Below are positions 49,630-61,649 of a DNA stretch of 64,000 nucleotides, piece after piece. Position 1 is the stretch's first letter. Every line of letters begins with the position of its first letter. The translations under genes were made by a program, and so were the position numbers. Source of the stretch: Adineta vaga (Eukaryota > Rotifera); assembly GCA_021613535.1 (NCBI GenBank), contig CP075493.1, positions 13,392,001-13,456,000 on the forward strand. The letters are read 5' to 3'. Under the pieces are notes generated by a model, which was given only the letters and a program-made list of their open reading frames with translations, was not told where the DNA came from and made no database searches.

Positions 49630-50744
49630 TTACATGACATCTTTTCTTTTCAGTACAGTAATTTTCGTTGAACGTGTCCAAGTATTTAATCCAATTTTTA
49701 GACCATCCTTTTTCGGTGGTCTACCTGCATGATGTGTTAATGGATCACCTTTTCCTTGTTCATTAACATTATACCAAAAGATACTATTTCCAGGTATTGG
49801 ACGAAATCGAAGACCAAATTTATGTGATTTTTCATCACAGATGAGAATATCACAAAAATTTCCATGCGCAGATTTATTAAAGCGAATCTTGAGAAATTCC
49901 GTTTCACCTTGTGAACAGTTTGCATAGAGATAAGTGAAAAACGTCGTAATTCTTTGCCCACTACTTCTCACTAAATCATCTTGAGAAAACCAATCATAAT
50001 GAGGTTTAAACTATGAAAAATGAAAATGAAATAGTTTTCTGTTAATGATCTAAATAAAAATATGGGAACCTCTTGATCCGATGTGTATTTGACGACTTGT
50101 AATGGTTCGAGATGATCAATATCAATATTTCCTTGAAATCGAGCAAATCGCTCTTCGATACATTTGACAACCGGTGTTTCATGACGTTCGATAGAAGCTG
50201 TTGCTGATGTTCGATAATCATCATTACTGATCAGTTTTCCATCATTATCATATATTGTTGATGACTGAAATAGAGGTCTCCTGTGCGTAGAAAAGTAATG
50301 TCTCTTGTAGTTAAAAGATAGTTTCGATAAAGTTTGACTTACGCTAGTTGAATGAGATGTCGAATTTCATATGGAATGAGAAATTTCTCAATATAAACTA
50401 TGAATGGAGTTCGAGAGATGATCCGAATTTTGTATCGATGATCAGTACATTTGTATTCTTTGTCACTTTCGGTTTTATTCGTTTGAGCTTTTGTATCATT
50501 ATCTATCGAATGTTTCGATTCAATGATTTCATCATCAAAGTACGACTTTTGAATCTCAATTAAATATTTGATGAAAAGTTTTAGAGTCACTTTTGCTCTT
50601 TGTTTTGTTTCATCGATATTGTAGAAACAGATGCTAATCATTAGACACAATAGTACTAATTATTAAACAAAAGAAACAAATAGAAACAGTTAAAGATGAT
50701 TGATTTAGGAGAAAAACAATACCTGAATACATGAAACGAGACAT
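49630..50744 (-). CDS. Secreted prolyl 4-hydroxylase-like 2OG oxygenase
   Basis: Four exons: 50723-50744, 50343-50655, 50070-50280 and 49630-50010, summing to 927 bp (308 residues plus stop). The tiny first exon plus the start of exon 2 make a signal peptide (MSRFMYSVLLCLMISICF). An acidic/Lys linker is followed by the P4H catalytic domain: FLIPYEIRHLIQLA, EPLQVVKYTSDQ, PHYDW with the HxD iron ligands, TFFTYLYANCSQGETEF, the distal His in THHAG, and the 2-oxoglutarate Lys in GLKIGLNTW. The family hydroxylates prolines using Fe(II) and 2-oxoglutarate, usually in the ER on collagen-like or other secreted proteins. The P4HA substrate-binding domain is absent, so it is a short, single-domain form. 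Confidence 0.88.
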
Positions 50745-51895
50745 AATCGATGCAGTTATTAATGTGAGGTAGAAGCCAAACAGTTATGGAATTGAGTGAT
50801 GATTGTTAGTTGATTGAAATAATTCATGCAAAGAGCAGTATTTTTATTTCGAAGGAGAGAGAAAAAACGTAAAACATGTTGAGTTCTCTTTTTGTTGACA
50901 AAAAAAAACTATTATTTTCAACATAAAAAGAAAAGGCCTTCACAGAGAAGAATTGTTTTTTGCTCGATGCATTCGAAAGCAATTGTTAGAGTAGTTAAAT
51001 CGCAAACCAATACTCCCACTTGTGATGCAACATCAAACTGTAAATGTAATAATAAGAAAGATGACACTGTTCAATGTCCCTTATTGACTACAAAGGTAAC
51101 TCGACTATTTACATAAACGAGTCTTTTTTTACTTAAGCTATGCAAAATGATTAGGATGCGAATATTTTCAGGATAATGAAAAAAATTCCATTTCTTTTTT
51201 CACGATTTTATCGCAATTTTGTCTAAATCTTTCTAAGATTTCTCAAGGTTTTCTCAGGAATGTCATTAGATTTGTTGACACAATTTTCTAAACACGAGAG
51301 AAAGAAATGAAAACGCATAGAATGTCAATTATCTTACGTCAGTCACATGCGCCATGTTATTCTGTATCACCGAAACGTTCAATATCTACATTTATAACTT
51401 AAAGAGTGTAAACTTCCACATGATTTCTATGCAAATATGTTTTGCCTTTTTTTGAATATATGCAAAGCGAAAAACGTTCACTTAACTAGAGTTACTACAC
51501 GATAAAAAATATTTACAAGGACTAATTTATAATAGTTTTCTATTTATTTTACTAAGTAAGTAATTTTGAAACAGAGATGACTTCTTACTTCCTCGCGCTT
51601 TTGGCAAAGCATTCAATACCGCACAGTCCACAAGTTTATAATACGAACGAAGTAACTGCGATGACGAAAAAAACATCAAAGGAAAGAAAAAAAGAGGAAG
51701 ACCGAGACGAAATGAAAAGTCAACAGTGGAGTTGACTTTCAAGTCATCTATTATGATTTTTCTATGCTTGATAGGTTTCTTCCAGAATCCTGAAAACTAC
51801 ATTTTGAATAGTGCATTTGCACACACCTGAGAAGATTTTAATCTGAGTCCTCATGATAGAAAACACAAATATTTATTTTTCCAGATAATAAACTG
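50745..51895. other. Intergenic, one weak short ORF
   Basis: A short frame at 50,967-51,116 encodes a Cys/Lys-rich peptide (CDATSNCKCNN) and could be a first exon, as a GTAACT donor follows TTGACTACAAAG. Nothing supports it further. The rest is AT-rich without coding signal. Confidence 0.3.
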
Positions 51896-51899
51896 TTAT

Positions 51900-53105
51900 A
51901 TGGAAAAATTCAATCGAAATACGATTTTATTTATCATCTTACTTATTGGTTTAATATACTTTGTTTTATATGGTAAATTCTCCAATTCAATAGTTTCAAA
52001 TTGTGTACTTTTGAATTCGACAATGGACAATAAAGAGAACTCTATAAATAACTGTCGACGATATTTTCTAAATTACACACCTAGCCACTGGGAAGAGACG
52101 TGGTACAAGAATATTGCCGAATATCAGAACAATGTTTGTGAGAGATTATCCAATACGGAAAACTTAAAGGAAACCATTGGAATGATGCAACGATTAATTG
52201 AATTGCAACGTTTTGGAAGAAATAAAACGAATAGTGAATTCCGAACATCCGACGATCTCTTTTCTCGTATGTTTTATCGCGAAGAATGTCATAATTCTCA
52301 TTCGAATACATCATTAAAAAGTGTAGATATTTCATATTTGATTGAGCCTTTAATCGGATTATTACGTGATCCATTTAGTGTTTGTCCTCGTATCAATTTC
52401 ACGTCAGTTCCAGTCGCTATGTATGAAGGAGCCGTTTTGCTCTCGAAACGATTCATTTTACTGTTAATTTCAGCCCCATTTTACATATATTCATCATCCA
52501 ATCAATTCACAAACTTTGAGAACAGTCGAAATAATAAGAATAGTAATGCCTATCCTTGGGTTTATCCACATACAACAGAAATAGAACATTCAAAGGTTAT
52601 CTTATTCGATTTAGGCAGTACTTATTTTAGTTCATGGGGAGAGGATAAGACTGCTGGTTCTAGTTTATGGATACATGAATATTACAAACGTTTCAATGTC
52701 AAATTTGATCGTATTATTGCTTTTGAACATGAGTCATTAAATCAAAGACTCGCATGGGATCAAATACCTAATGATGTCGTTCCCATCTATACTCTTATCA
52801 ATGTTGGCGTTGCATCAACTGGTAAATTTAATCCATGGGCAACGTTACAAGCTATTGCACAACCACATGATCATGTAATCATTAAGTTAGATATTGACAC
52901 ACCACCACTCGAAAATGCTTTGATCAATCAATTATTAAATGATTCAAAGATACATTCACTAGTCGATGAACTTTGTTTTGAACATCATATTACGGTTAAA
53001 GAAATGACACCTTATTGGGAACATCCTGGAGGAAGTTTAAGAGATTCGTATATACTATTTCGAAAGATTCGAGAACTTGGAATCAGAATGCATTCTTGGC
53101 CATAA
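51900..53105 (+). CDS. Type II membrane protein, FkbM methyltransferase-like
   Basis: 401 residues in one exon. A single N-terminal TM (ILFIILLIGLIYFVLYG) after five residues with net positive charge suggests a signal anchor with the rest in the Golgi/ER lumen or outside, and there are several N-glycosylation sites. The C-terminal half resembles SAM-dependent folds: VILFDLGSTYFSSW (glycine-motif position), FDRIIAFEHE, LINVGVAS and VIIKLDIDTPPLE, the last recalling the K(I/L)DIEG of FkbM enzymes. Key Gly residues of motif I are reduced, so activity is uncertain. It could modify glycans or glycoproteins. Confidence 0.6.
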   Translation: MEKFNRNTILFIILLIGLIYFVLYGKFSNSIVSNCVLLNSTMDNKENSINNCRRYFLNYTPSHWEETWYKNIAEYQNNVCERLSNTENLKETIGMMQRLIELQRFGRNKTNSEFRTSDDLFSRMFYREECHNSHSNTSLKSVDISYLIEPLIGLLRDPFSVCPRINFTSVPVAMYEGAVLLSKRFILLLISAPFYIYSSSNQFTNFENSRNNKNSNAYPWVYPHTTEIEHSKVILFDLGSTYFSSWGEDKTAGSSLWIHEYYKRFNVKFDRIIAFEHESLNQRLAWDQIPNDVVPIYTLINVGVASTGKFNPWATLQAIAQPHDHVIIKLDIDTPPLENALINQLLNDSKIHSLVDELCFEHHITVKEMTPYWEHPGGSLRDSYILFRKIRELGIRMHSWP

Positions 53106-53390
53106 CATATCAATCAAAGATATGAAACTAAATTTTTGTAGATTTCTTAGGTTTTGATTATTTCTATAGTGACCTTAACGAACTTTATTCAATGCGAGTG
53201 CGTAAGAGAACATCGGGAATGAGTCTTTTTTTGTTCGTTTTTTATCAGATAATTCAAGTCAACATCGAAAAAAAGCATTATCATATCCAACATTCTTTTT
53301 CTTCTATTCTTTGTGGCCATCTATATAAAACACGTTGCTACTCATTTAATTGACAACATTTATCTTCAAAAAATAACCGACTACAACAAT

Positions 53391-54176
53391 ATGTCAGTGA
53401 ATAAAGCACAAATATCTACCGATCCCATTAATCGTTATGTTGTTGATCATTCGCTTCGTTTAACACCTGAACAAAATGAATTGATCGAATATACAAAATC
53501 TTTGCCAAGTTAGAGTATTGCTTAGACAATGATAGAAATATATTAATCATGTGTCTTATTTTCATTATAGGTAATTTAGCACAAATGCTTGGATCTCTTG
53601 ATGAAGCACAATTCTTTCAAGTTATTATACAACTAATGGGATGCAAACGTTGCAGTAAGATTGTTCTACCTGACTTCTGATGAATAAGACAGTCAAGTTT
53701 TTCTTTTTTCAGTTGAAGTGGGAACATTCACTGGTTATACAGCATTAACAATTGCATTATCACTTCCATCAGATGGTCAACTGATCACATGTGATATAAG
53801 TGATGAATATATTCGACAAGATTTATGGAAAAAAGCAGGTGTAGACAAGAAAATTACATTAAAACTTGGACCTGGTGTTGAATCATTGAAACAATTGTTA
53901 AAAGAAAATGGTCCTGGATCATTTGATTTTGTTTTTATTGATGCTGATAAAACAAATTATTTGAATTATTATCAATTAGCAATGGAATTAGTTCGTTCGA
54001 ATGGTTTAATTGCAATTGATAATACACTTTGGGATGGAAAAGTGATTGATGAATCAGATACAAGTGAAAGTACAGTAGCTATTCGACAAATTAATGATTT
54101 TGTACGAGATGATCAACGTATTGATATTAGTTTCTTACGTCTTGGTGATGGAACAACACTTTGTCGAAAGAAATGA
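53391..54176 (+). CDS. O-methyltransferase, CCoAOMT/COMTD1-like
   Basis: Three exons: 53391-53508, 53571-53654 and 53713-54176, summing to 666 bp (221 residues plus stop). The ATG at 53391 follows an in-frame region without a better start. The class I SAM motif is IEVGTFTGYTALTIAL. DFVFIDADKTNYLNYY and AIDNTLWDGKV supply the metal-binding Asp/Asn residues of the cation-dependent family 3 O-methyltransferases. These act on catechol-type hydroxyls; the COMTD1 subgroup is common in animals and bacteria. No signal or TM is seen, so it is probably cytosolic. Substrate unknown. Confidence 0.88.
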
Positions 54177-54334
54177 ATCGTATATGATTAACTTTCAAGA
54201 AAGAGAAAAAGAATGAATTGAATTGATATTTTGCATTTATCTTTTTATCGAATTTATAAATAAAGAGCAGTATTTAATTATTATATACATGTCTATTTAT
54301 TATCTCAAGAGTAGTAAATATCGATCTCGATGAT

Positions 54335-54390
54335 GAGGGTATGGATAATTCATCTATCTATCTATCACCGATAGTCTCATTCATACCTTC
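54335..54390. repeat. Hairpin repeat with GAGGGTATGGA arm
   Basis: GAGGGTATGGA (54,335-54,345) pairs imperfectly with TTCATACCTTC (54,380-54,390), followed by AAGA. A short CTAT repeat lies in the loop. It is similar to the hairpins at 19.4, 56.5 and 62.4 kb. Confidence 0.35.
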
Positions 54391-54571
54391 AAGACAAATC
54401 TTTTTCCATTCGTTTAGACAATAGATGTCCTAATCGCCAGTTGTAGTTGTTGTTGGTGGTGGTGGTGGTGATGTTCAATAGGATGAACACGATTTCTTCT
54501 GTTATTGTATTTATTCATATGTAGATTATTATGAAGTAATGCTTGCTGAATTCTCAATGGCAGACATCGCA

Positions 54572-55482
54572 TTATAGACAACATACTGCTAGAGTAATAT
54601 TCAATCCAGATTGAATACAACGTTTGAATTCACTACGCAATTTAGGACCAGTAAGAGTATATATGTAGAATCCAATGACAGAATTAGTATAATAAAGTAT
54701 CGATAAGAGATTAGCTGTAAAATTGATTATTGCTGTTCCTGACACTGAAAGTTGCTGCTGAAGCAATACACGAGCAAATGTATTGTTCATACTAACACAA
54801 CAAAATGGAGCTGATGATCATTGGAACCCATCCGTTCATTTCTCATGTTTTTCGTCTGTAGAATGCGTCGATTGCGAATCTTACGAACGTTAAAAACCGT
54901 TAAAATACCAAAAATGGTCATTAATATGATCGGTAGAACATTACTGACTATAACAAATAGAATATTATAAAAGATAATGTATGCAGACGAAAGGACAGTA
55001 TATTGAGTTGTACTACCGATCTTAATAGGTCTAATGACAATAATTATATGACCAAAAATTACAAAAGAGATTAGAATAATACCTACAATCGTTTTTCGTG
55101 CTAGCAGTAGACTACTTAATTTACGAGTATCTGCATTGTGTGAACTAGTAAGAAATCGATCGAAACTGGAAAGTACAATAAACCAGAGCGTAAGAGAAAT
55201 AATAGAATATCTTAAAAAATGACTTATCATACACCAGCTAGTATTCGTATTTGCTGACTGCCAATTCCAATTAACTACATAGATTTCAAAACAATTGTTA
55301 ATCGAACTGGCCAAAAAGTACATTGAACAAGGATTATTACGCAAAGAATGCCGAGTGAATAGAATAATGTTAAAGAAATTTCTGAATGTTCCAAAAATGA
55401 TTTGTATAACGGGAATTATTTGATAGATCCAATATGTAATTGTATTTAAATTTTCAGTTAAATTATCCGTGTGATTTAACAT
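54572..55482 (-). pseudogene. Orphan 7TM receptor, frame broken near TM6
   Basis: TM1-5 are intact from the ATG at 55482: RNNPCSMYFLASSINNC (TM2), FDRFLTSS after TM3, then RKIRNRRILQ in loop 3. After MGSNDHQL the frame ends. Another frame continues with NLLSILYYTNSVIGFYIYTLTGPKLR, a good TM7 and basic tail. The distance across TM6 is about ten residues shorter than in the intact relative at 46,855, so a deletion is more likely than a single-base error. A polar His-rich stretch downstream (54,414-54,560) in a third frame might be old C-tail sequence. Confidence 0.6.
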
Positions 55483-55489
55483 GATAAGA

Positions 55490-56655
55490 GAATGTAACTA
55501 GAATAGAGTAAATTCAAAAAAGTGATTTGTAATAATTGAAATAAGAAGAGCACAGAATAAGAAACGACGTGTATGATCACTCCACATCAACTAGAGAAAA
55601 AAAACTTAAAGAACTTTTATTCTCTTAGAAATGATTACCGTAATGTGTTTGAAAAATATTCCATTATCAACATCATAGAAGCTGAGTTTTCAATCAAATA
55701 GGTTTACATAGTATAGTGGCATAGCTTGTTTTTATGTTCCTTCTTTTTTTGCAAATGTAATTGCCTATTATGGAAATAACTAGTCTTCCATACATTTAAG
55801 GATCAAAAAATGAATAACTTGTTGTGTATTCGCTTTGTGAAGGAAAAGCTTTTTTTTAGACAAAAGAGAAATTGCCGATTTCTTTGTCTGAAAGAAAATA
55901 TTCCTATACTTTTAAACTTGAATAAATTTTAGTGATATATATCATTATTAGAAAATGAGTGAAACAATTTCTGAGAGTGTATATTAGGAGGAATATTTAC
56001 ACGCTGAGAATAATGTGTGTCATTTTCAACAAATTAAGTCTATTATTTTCTCATGTTGGTCTGATTGATACATCTAATGAACAAAAATCACCATACAGTA
56101 TAAACTATTTTCACAGAGCTTTAAAATGGTAATTGTAAGACAAATAGAGATGAACAAGTTCGTAACTGGTAGTATATCGAAGATTATAAACCATGTAGTA
56201 CTATGAATATATGAAAGAATAAGAAGATCAATCACTATTCGATGTGTTCGTTCGATTTGACGTGCGCATTCAGAATGCGCACTTAATGTAACAAAACATT
56301 AATCAGTTGATGCTGAACATACGCGATCCAATGATATAGGATACAAAAAACAGTTGGAAAGTTAATCGTAATTTGCACCATATCAATAAAGTGCAACTAT
56401 AATCAATTCAGTATAGTATACATAGAATGTAGAAGGATTCGTCTGATAAGTACGTATAAATTAGGGTGGGTGAAAAGAATAACAACACCCAAACCCTCAT
56501 TTTTATTAGTTCTGTCTTTAAATAATGTTCTTGTCTAGTTTATTTATTCAAAGATTTAAATAAAAAATATTATTATTGAAATATTTTGAACGGAGTAAAT
56601 AAGTTAGAATGAGTTATATAATGATAATAATGAACAATTACGCGGCTAGTTAATT
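55490..56655. other. Intergenic, hairpin repeat inside
   Basis: No gene seen. AGGGTGGGTG (56,463-56,472) and CACCCAAACCCT (56,486-56,497) form a short stem, another member of the G-rich hairpin set. Confidence 0.45.
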
Positions 56656-56658
56656 TAT

Positions 56659-57933
56659 TTAACAATCTGTGCCAGTTGATGGATAATTGCTATGACGAAC
56701 GCCGTCGATTTTGGAATCTGCGAAACGTTCAATAGCATAGATGACTGCTTGTGCTCCCTGCCTTTCAGCTAGTTTACCAGCAAGATTTTGAGCACATTCA
56801 GTATATTTTGGTTGATAGAGAATAGCGAAGCAATCTTGAAACAATTGAGTAGGAGTCATATAATCTGGTGGACGTGACAGGCCAGCACCAAATCTTTCGA
56901 CGCCGATACCATTGTAATGTCTTTCTGCATAATTTCCATGATGTATCAGTAACGGTTTACCGCAAGCCAGAGCAGCATGTACAGTATTTGCACCACCATG
57001 AGTGATCACCATAGTTGCATGTGGAATAACACTCATAGCAGGTACATATGTAAACAAACGAATATGTGCAGGTAGATTCATAGGTAGAAAATGATCGTTT
57101 ACTACGGCTAAGATGGAAACAGATGGAGTAGCACGAAATGCTTCGATTAATGTTGGAAGCCAGACAGATTGCGAAATAATACCAGGTGTTAGATAGACAT
57201 ATATCAAGTGATTGCCTGGTATCACCCATGACAAGTCCATTTGTTGCTCATCTTGTTCGAAAGTATTATTATTGAGATGGCCAACATAATGAACAGTATT
57301 TCCTTCAGATTTGACCAATTCTTCTTGTAATTCTGGCAATGAACAACATATTTTTAGATGTGCTCGATGGAAGATCAATTCACATAAACGAGTAATAGGT
57401 GGCATACCAAAAGAAGCAATCATCAAGTTAACAGCGTTCACATGTTCGGTGTAAACATTTGGCGAAGTAGAAAAAAGAGAAGAAGTAAATTTGACATGAT
57501 CTGGCCAAGAAGTTGTGCTCATAAATGGTACGCCACTGATATGAGAAGAGATTGGCACACTTAACTGATATTCAGTACACATCATATCAATATTTAGTTC
57601 TTGAATTAATTGTATTTCTTGTTTAACACATTCTTTCAAGAATGTTGGATCCGCCCATCCATAATTTGCAGCATCGTCATCTACAGTATTAAAACATAAG
57701 ATTGAATTATCATCTGGATGAGAAACAGATCGCGGAGCAATAAAGGTGTTAAATCCAGCTTTTCGGATAATAACTGCAAATTCAGCTCGTGCAATAAAAG
57801 TAACTTCGTGCCCATTGTTTCGGGCACATTCAGCAATGGTTAACAAGCGTGTTAATGGTCCTAAGCCAACACCACAATGTAATGGAATAATTAGGAAACG
57901 TAATGTTTGCGGTTCACCAGGAATCGAAACCAT
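56659..57933 (-). CDS. Glycosyltransferase GT1/MGT type, bacterial-like
   Basis: 424 residues in one exon, with no signal peptide or TM. The N-terminal domain has LHCGVGLGPLTRLLTIAECARNNGHEVTF, typical of GT-B enzymes of family GT1. The C-terminal domain has LIYVYLTPG, VPAMSVIPHATMVITHGGANTVHAALACGKPLL and NGIGVERFGAG, the nucleotide-sugar binding block. The pattern (VITHGGxNTxxxAL, no UGT membrane tail) is that of bacterial macrolide-type or sterol-type glycosyltransferases rather than animal ER UDP-glucuronosyltransferases. The lack of introns supports transfer from bacteria, a process well documented in bdelloids. Acceptor unknown. Confidence 0.85.
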   Translation of the reverse strand: MVSIPGEPQTLRFLIIPLHCGVGLGPLTRLLTIAECARNNGHEVTFIARAEFAVIIRKAGFNTFIAPRSVSHPDDNSILCFNTVDDDAANYGWADPTFLKECVKQEIQLIQELNIDMMCTEYQLSVPISSHISGVPFMSTTSWPDHVKFTSSLFSTSPNVYTEHVNAVNLMIASFGMPPITRLCELIFHRAHLKICCSLPELQEELVKSEGNTVHYVGHLNNNTFEQDEQQMDLSWVIPGNHLIYVYLTPGIISQSVWLPTLIEAFRATPSVSILAVVNDHFLPMNLPAHIRLFTYVPAMSVIPHATMVITHGGANTVHAALACGKPLLIHHGNYAERHYNGIGVERFGAGLSRPPDYMTPTQLFQDCFAILYQPKYTECAQNLAGKLAERQGAQAVIYAIERFADSKIDGVRHSNYPSTGTDC

Positions 57934-57944
57934 CTGAAGAAACA

Positions 57945-58715
57945 GTTATATTAATTTGCGAAATCGTTTCATGTCAACTCCCTATATTAATACAGAGAGA
58001 TCAGCTATGGGTTCTTATTTTCTTCTTCCGTTCTCTTCGTTCCTAATTATAGTTCATGACTCAATTCTGTATTTCCAACCTCATCAAGATACTATGGCAG
58101 CAGTTTGCAAAAAATACAAAATCGATTAATTATGGAAGTAACTGAATACGGATATAGAATTTTAAAGCTATAGTGTGCTTATTTTATGCATGCTATTCGT
58201 TCATGTATTATTAAGATGTTCGATAGACGTACAAACATTTTGAAGGTGAATAAAACGAAGCACACAGATTTTTCCTTCTCACTTCATTACATCCACTTAC
58301 ATAATTACCAGTCATTCGTTCTTTTTTCCAACCACTGTTGATACAATGACGATGTACTTAAGTTGTAATTTCGTGCTCGATTTATTGACAAACTTGGAAA
58401 AAGCCAATTTCCTACAGCGAGCAAAGCATATTTTTATTTGATTATTCTGGCATGATTCTGCAGAAATGGAAACATTTCTTCCGATATAAAAGACTTAAAC
58501 ATTGTGGATCCGGTTTTGTTTCAAAATCGGTTCCCATATATTCTGAGAAATTCATCCTCATACCATGTAAGAGATTCGCACACCCTCGATAGAGTTCTCA
58601 GAATTCATTTGGCAATATCCAGTATCGATACTCTTACCCTATAGCTTTCATTTAGTATTTAATCAGAACTTTAGAAAATAAAGTTATTCATATATTTTTT
58701 CGATAAAGATTTTCA
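57945..58715. other. Intergenic, no gene seen
   Basis: AT-rich, with a CACACCCTCGAT half-site near 58,579. No coding signal. Confidence 0.45.
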
Positions 58716-58721
58716 GAACGC

Positions 58722-59704
58722 ATGCAGGATACAAAATACGGACGATATCAATTCAATCAATCAATTACTGATGCTGTACAACAATTTACAATAAAAAGTA
58801 AGAAGGACAATTGGCACTGCATTTTAGCTGTTGTAGAAGATTGGTTAGTGATCTTTGTTTTTATCTTTGGAACACAATATGTTTATTCTCAACATTATTC
58901 TATTATTCTCACACTTCTTATGTATGCTCTAACTGTATTAATAATTGGTTCGCGACAGCGTGGTCTGACCAATTTACTACATCTATCGACGCATCGTTGT
59001 TTGGCGACTAACAAAATGTTAAATTTCTTTTGTGGAACATTTTTATCAGGTTATAATGTTTTTCAAAGCTTCTACGGTTATCATACAGCGCATGTGAAAA
59101 TCATCATCCTCTGTTAGGCACATCGAAAGATATTGATTATATTGCCTTAAAAGAAAGTGGTATATGTGGCACGAATCGAATAAGTTACCATGTCAAACGT
59201 CATTTAATCAATTTATTTCATCCAAAATCATCACTCAAATTTTTATATTCTTACTATCGTAATCAATTTCTTACACAATATGATTACATGCCTGAGACTA
59301 TTGTTCGTTTCATATATCTCAGTTTAGTATTATTACTTATCATCTATACAGGAAATATAATAAATTTTATTCTATTTTGGATGATACCATTTGTTACTAG
59401 TTATTCCTGGATAATATCATTCATTGATCTACTCGATCACTATCCAATGATTGATTCGGCACCTCGTATCGATTTATATTTGTCACGTAATAGTCTCTGT
59501 GGTCGTATCTGGAGTTTTTTTCTAGCAGTTCATAATGATCAATATCATTTGGTTCATCATTTGTTTCCAAGAATACCCTATTGGAATTATCCTTCTGCTC
59601 ATTTAATTCTGATGCAAGACCATAATTATGCGAAATTATATGCAAATTTAGGATGGAGAAACATTCTAAATAGCATAGTCAATGTCGATGGTATTGGAAA
59701 ATAA
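58722..59704 (+). CDS. Fatty acid desaturase-like, one frame break
   Basis: All three histidine boxes are present: NLLHLSTHR, HTAH...NHHP and HNDQYHLVHHLFP, with hydrophobic segments between them as in membrane di-iron desaturases/hydroxylases. The frame breaks once at about 59,094, inside box 2. One extra base there would give 327 residues plus stop and join HTAH directly to ENHHPLLG. Such enzymes insert double bonds into, or hydroxylate, acyl chains at the ER membrane. The length is on the short side for front-end desaturases and there is no cytochrome b5 domain. Either a sequence error or a fresh loss. Confidence 0.7.
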
Positions 59705-59709
59705 TCAAT

Positions 59710-60145
59710 TCTGTATCTTCTTTTCTAACAACTATTTCTGTATTTGAAGCGTCCATACTATAAATAATCAAGAAAAATATGTCGTAGTTATAACCATGCA
59801 AATGAGCAGTAGTATATATGCTACATAAAGACGAATAGCGATACAATATACTATGCCGTGTAGACTTAGTATGCGAAGCTATTGGTTAATTTGTCAAGAA
59901 AGATTGTAAAAAATTTTTCAAATTTCTAACGACTATGCTAATTTTGTCTATTTAACAAAACTAGAAATTGTACTGAATCGAAACTATGAAACCTTTGAAG
60001 TATAGATTCGCCGATTATGTTTATTTATAATACACAGACAGAGTCACAATTTTCAATCTTACACGACTTATTAGTAAACAAGGTGTGAGACTAACAAATC
60101 AAATTTGTGTTCTATTGTTAAAAGTGTCTGTTCCACTCTTTATTA
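59710..60145. other. Intergenic, no gene seen
   Basis: AT-rich convergent spacer between the desaturase (plus) and the HTTM gene (minus); no coding signal. Confidence 0.5.
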
Positions 60146-60148
60146 TAC

Positions 60149-61641
60149 TTATCGATAAACATTCTTCCTTAAATTTTTCGGTGAGTATGTTGTTGCATAA
60201 GTTTTCCATCCAGCTTTATAATGAATCTGTACATTAATATAATCAGTTATGCATAGTAATTGTACATCGTCTGACACGATCAGTATTTCAAATAGTCTAT
60301 TGAGAAATCGTTGAATTTCTACTTTCGAAACAAGAATTGATTGCATCACAACATACCAAAGATGATATTGGAAAGTAACAGTGACTACACATACGCGAGA
60401 ACATATACAATCGGTTAAATCTTCAGTTTCATCGTTCTTTGTGATTCGAATCCACATAGTACCCGAACTAAATTGAATTTCATTCCCAAAAGCATTTGCA
60501 TTTTGAACTTCTTTTGTCGCTATATCTTGAAGTTGTTGTTCATCAATCAAATAATCGTGAGTAAATAGACGACGGTCCATGGAGAACATTTCGACTGGAG
60601 TAAATGGCCAACCTTCATATCGAGCATATAAACTTAACCCATATCCAAAAACGTCATTGTCGCCAGAATAATGAAGACTATATCGAACAACTTGATGTCT
60701 TGTAGTTGACTTTCATATAATTCTATAGAACGAAAAGGATTATCTATAATCATCAGATAACATACGCACTGTGGAAAATAGTTAATATTCATTACGAGCC
60801 ATATACCGAAATGAAACAACCATGCAAGTATCACACATGATAGACGAGTAGATGGGATGAAAATAGCAAAGATTGACGTCATTTCAATGAGAAAAGAACT
60901 AGTTGACAATATGAATGTACAAACGGAGTGACGAATGATAAATTGTCGTAAATGTTTTCGAAAATTTGTTAATACAATTGAACTATTAATCGATGGATCA
61001 GATAGACAGAAAATTAAATTGCCCGGAAGAATCCAAGTGATACCTGCATTTCGTAGTTTACTAATACCAGCTGAAAAAAGCATATATATCGATATACACT
61101 GAATGAATTTTGAAGAGAAGCCACTATCAAAAATAAGGTAACTCGGTTCAACGTTATACCACTGGCTAATATGTCGAGTAATCAGCGAATCTAAGCTGTA
61201 ATATTTGAATTTTGTAAATATCAGAGCAATCAATGTCCATGAAGGAACATGCCATCGATGATTTGGACCTATTTTTCCTATACCTATATTTGTTGTCGAA
61301 AGAGTAAACACTGAAACACCAGTAACCACTCTCGAAAGTACGCCGCCCAATCCAATGATACAGAAGCACCAGAAAATTTGTGACACAATAACGAGTGTTT
61401 GTAAATATTTATATTTGTGGATAAAAAGAAAAAAGGAAGAAAATTTATTACTAATACACCAAAATAAAGGATGTGTTCGTTGTAGTAAAAGATGAGCTTG
61501 TAGAGGAGAATCGCCAATGGGTGGTTCAGCATATTTGGCCAGTAGACATTCGATTAATAAATATCCATAGATAAATATTCGAATCACGTCAGAAATTATG
61601 GGTCCATCAGATAAGAAAAAATGAAGATACAGTTGGTCCAT
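60149..61641 (-). CDS. HTTM-type multi-TM protein, one frame break
   Basis: The first 330 codons (from 61641) encode a polytopic protein with at least six TM helices. Features include HRWHVPSW, SAGISKLRNAGITW (a conserved Lys before a TM, as in HTTM proteins) and NYFPQCVCYL. Near 60,698 the frame shifts, and FGYGLSLYARYEGWPFTPVEMFSMDRR continues to a soluble C-terminal domain ending at 60,149. One extra base gives 497 residues plus stop. HTTM is the membrane domain shared with vitamin K-dependent gamma-carboxylase. A WPF.P.EMFS segment after the TM part supports the match. No carboxylase activity can be claimed. Confidence 0.6.
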
Positions 61642-61649
61642 TATAGTAC

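Noticed and set aside
50967-51116. Cys/Lys-rich short frame resembling a metallothionein
   Set aside because: Only five Cys in total and a possible donor site; no second exon or poly(A) signal could be tied to it.
54414-54620. His-rich open frame as a separate gene
   Set aside because: It lies at the 3' end of the broken 7TM gene in another frame and is better explained as old C-tail or chance sequence.
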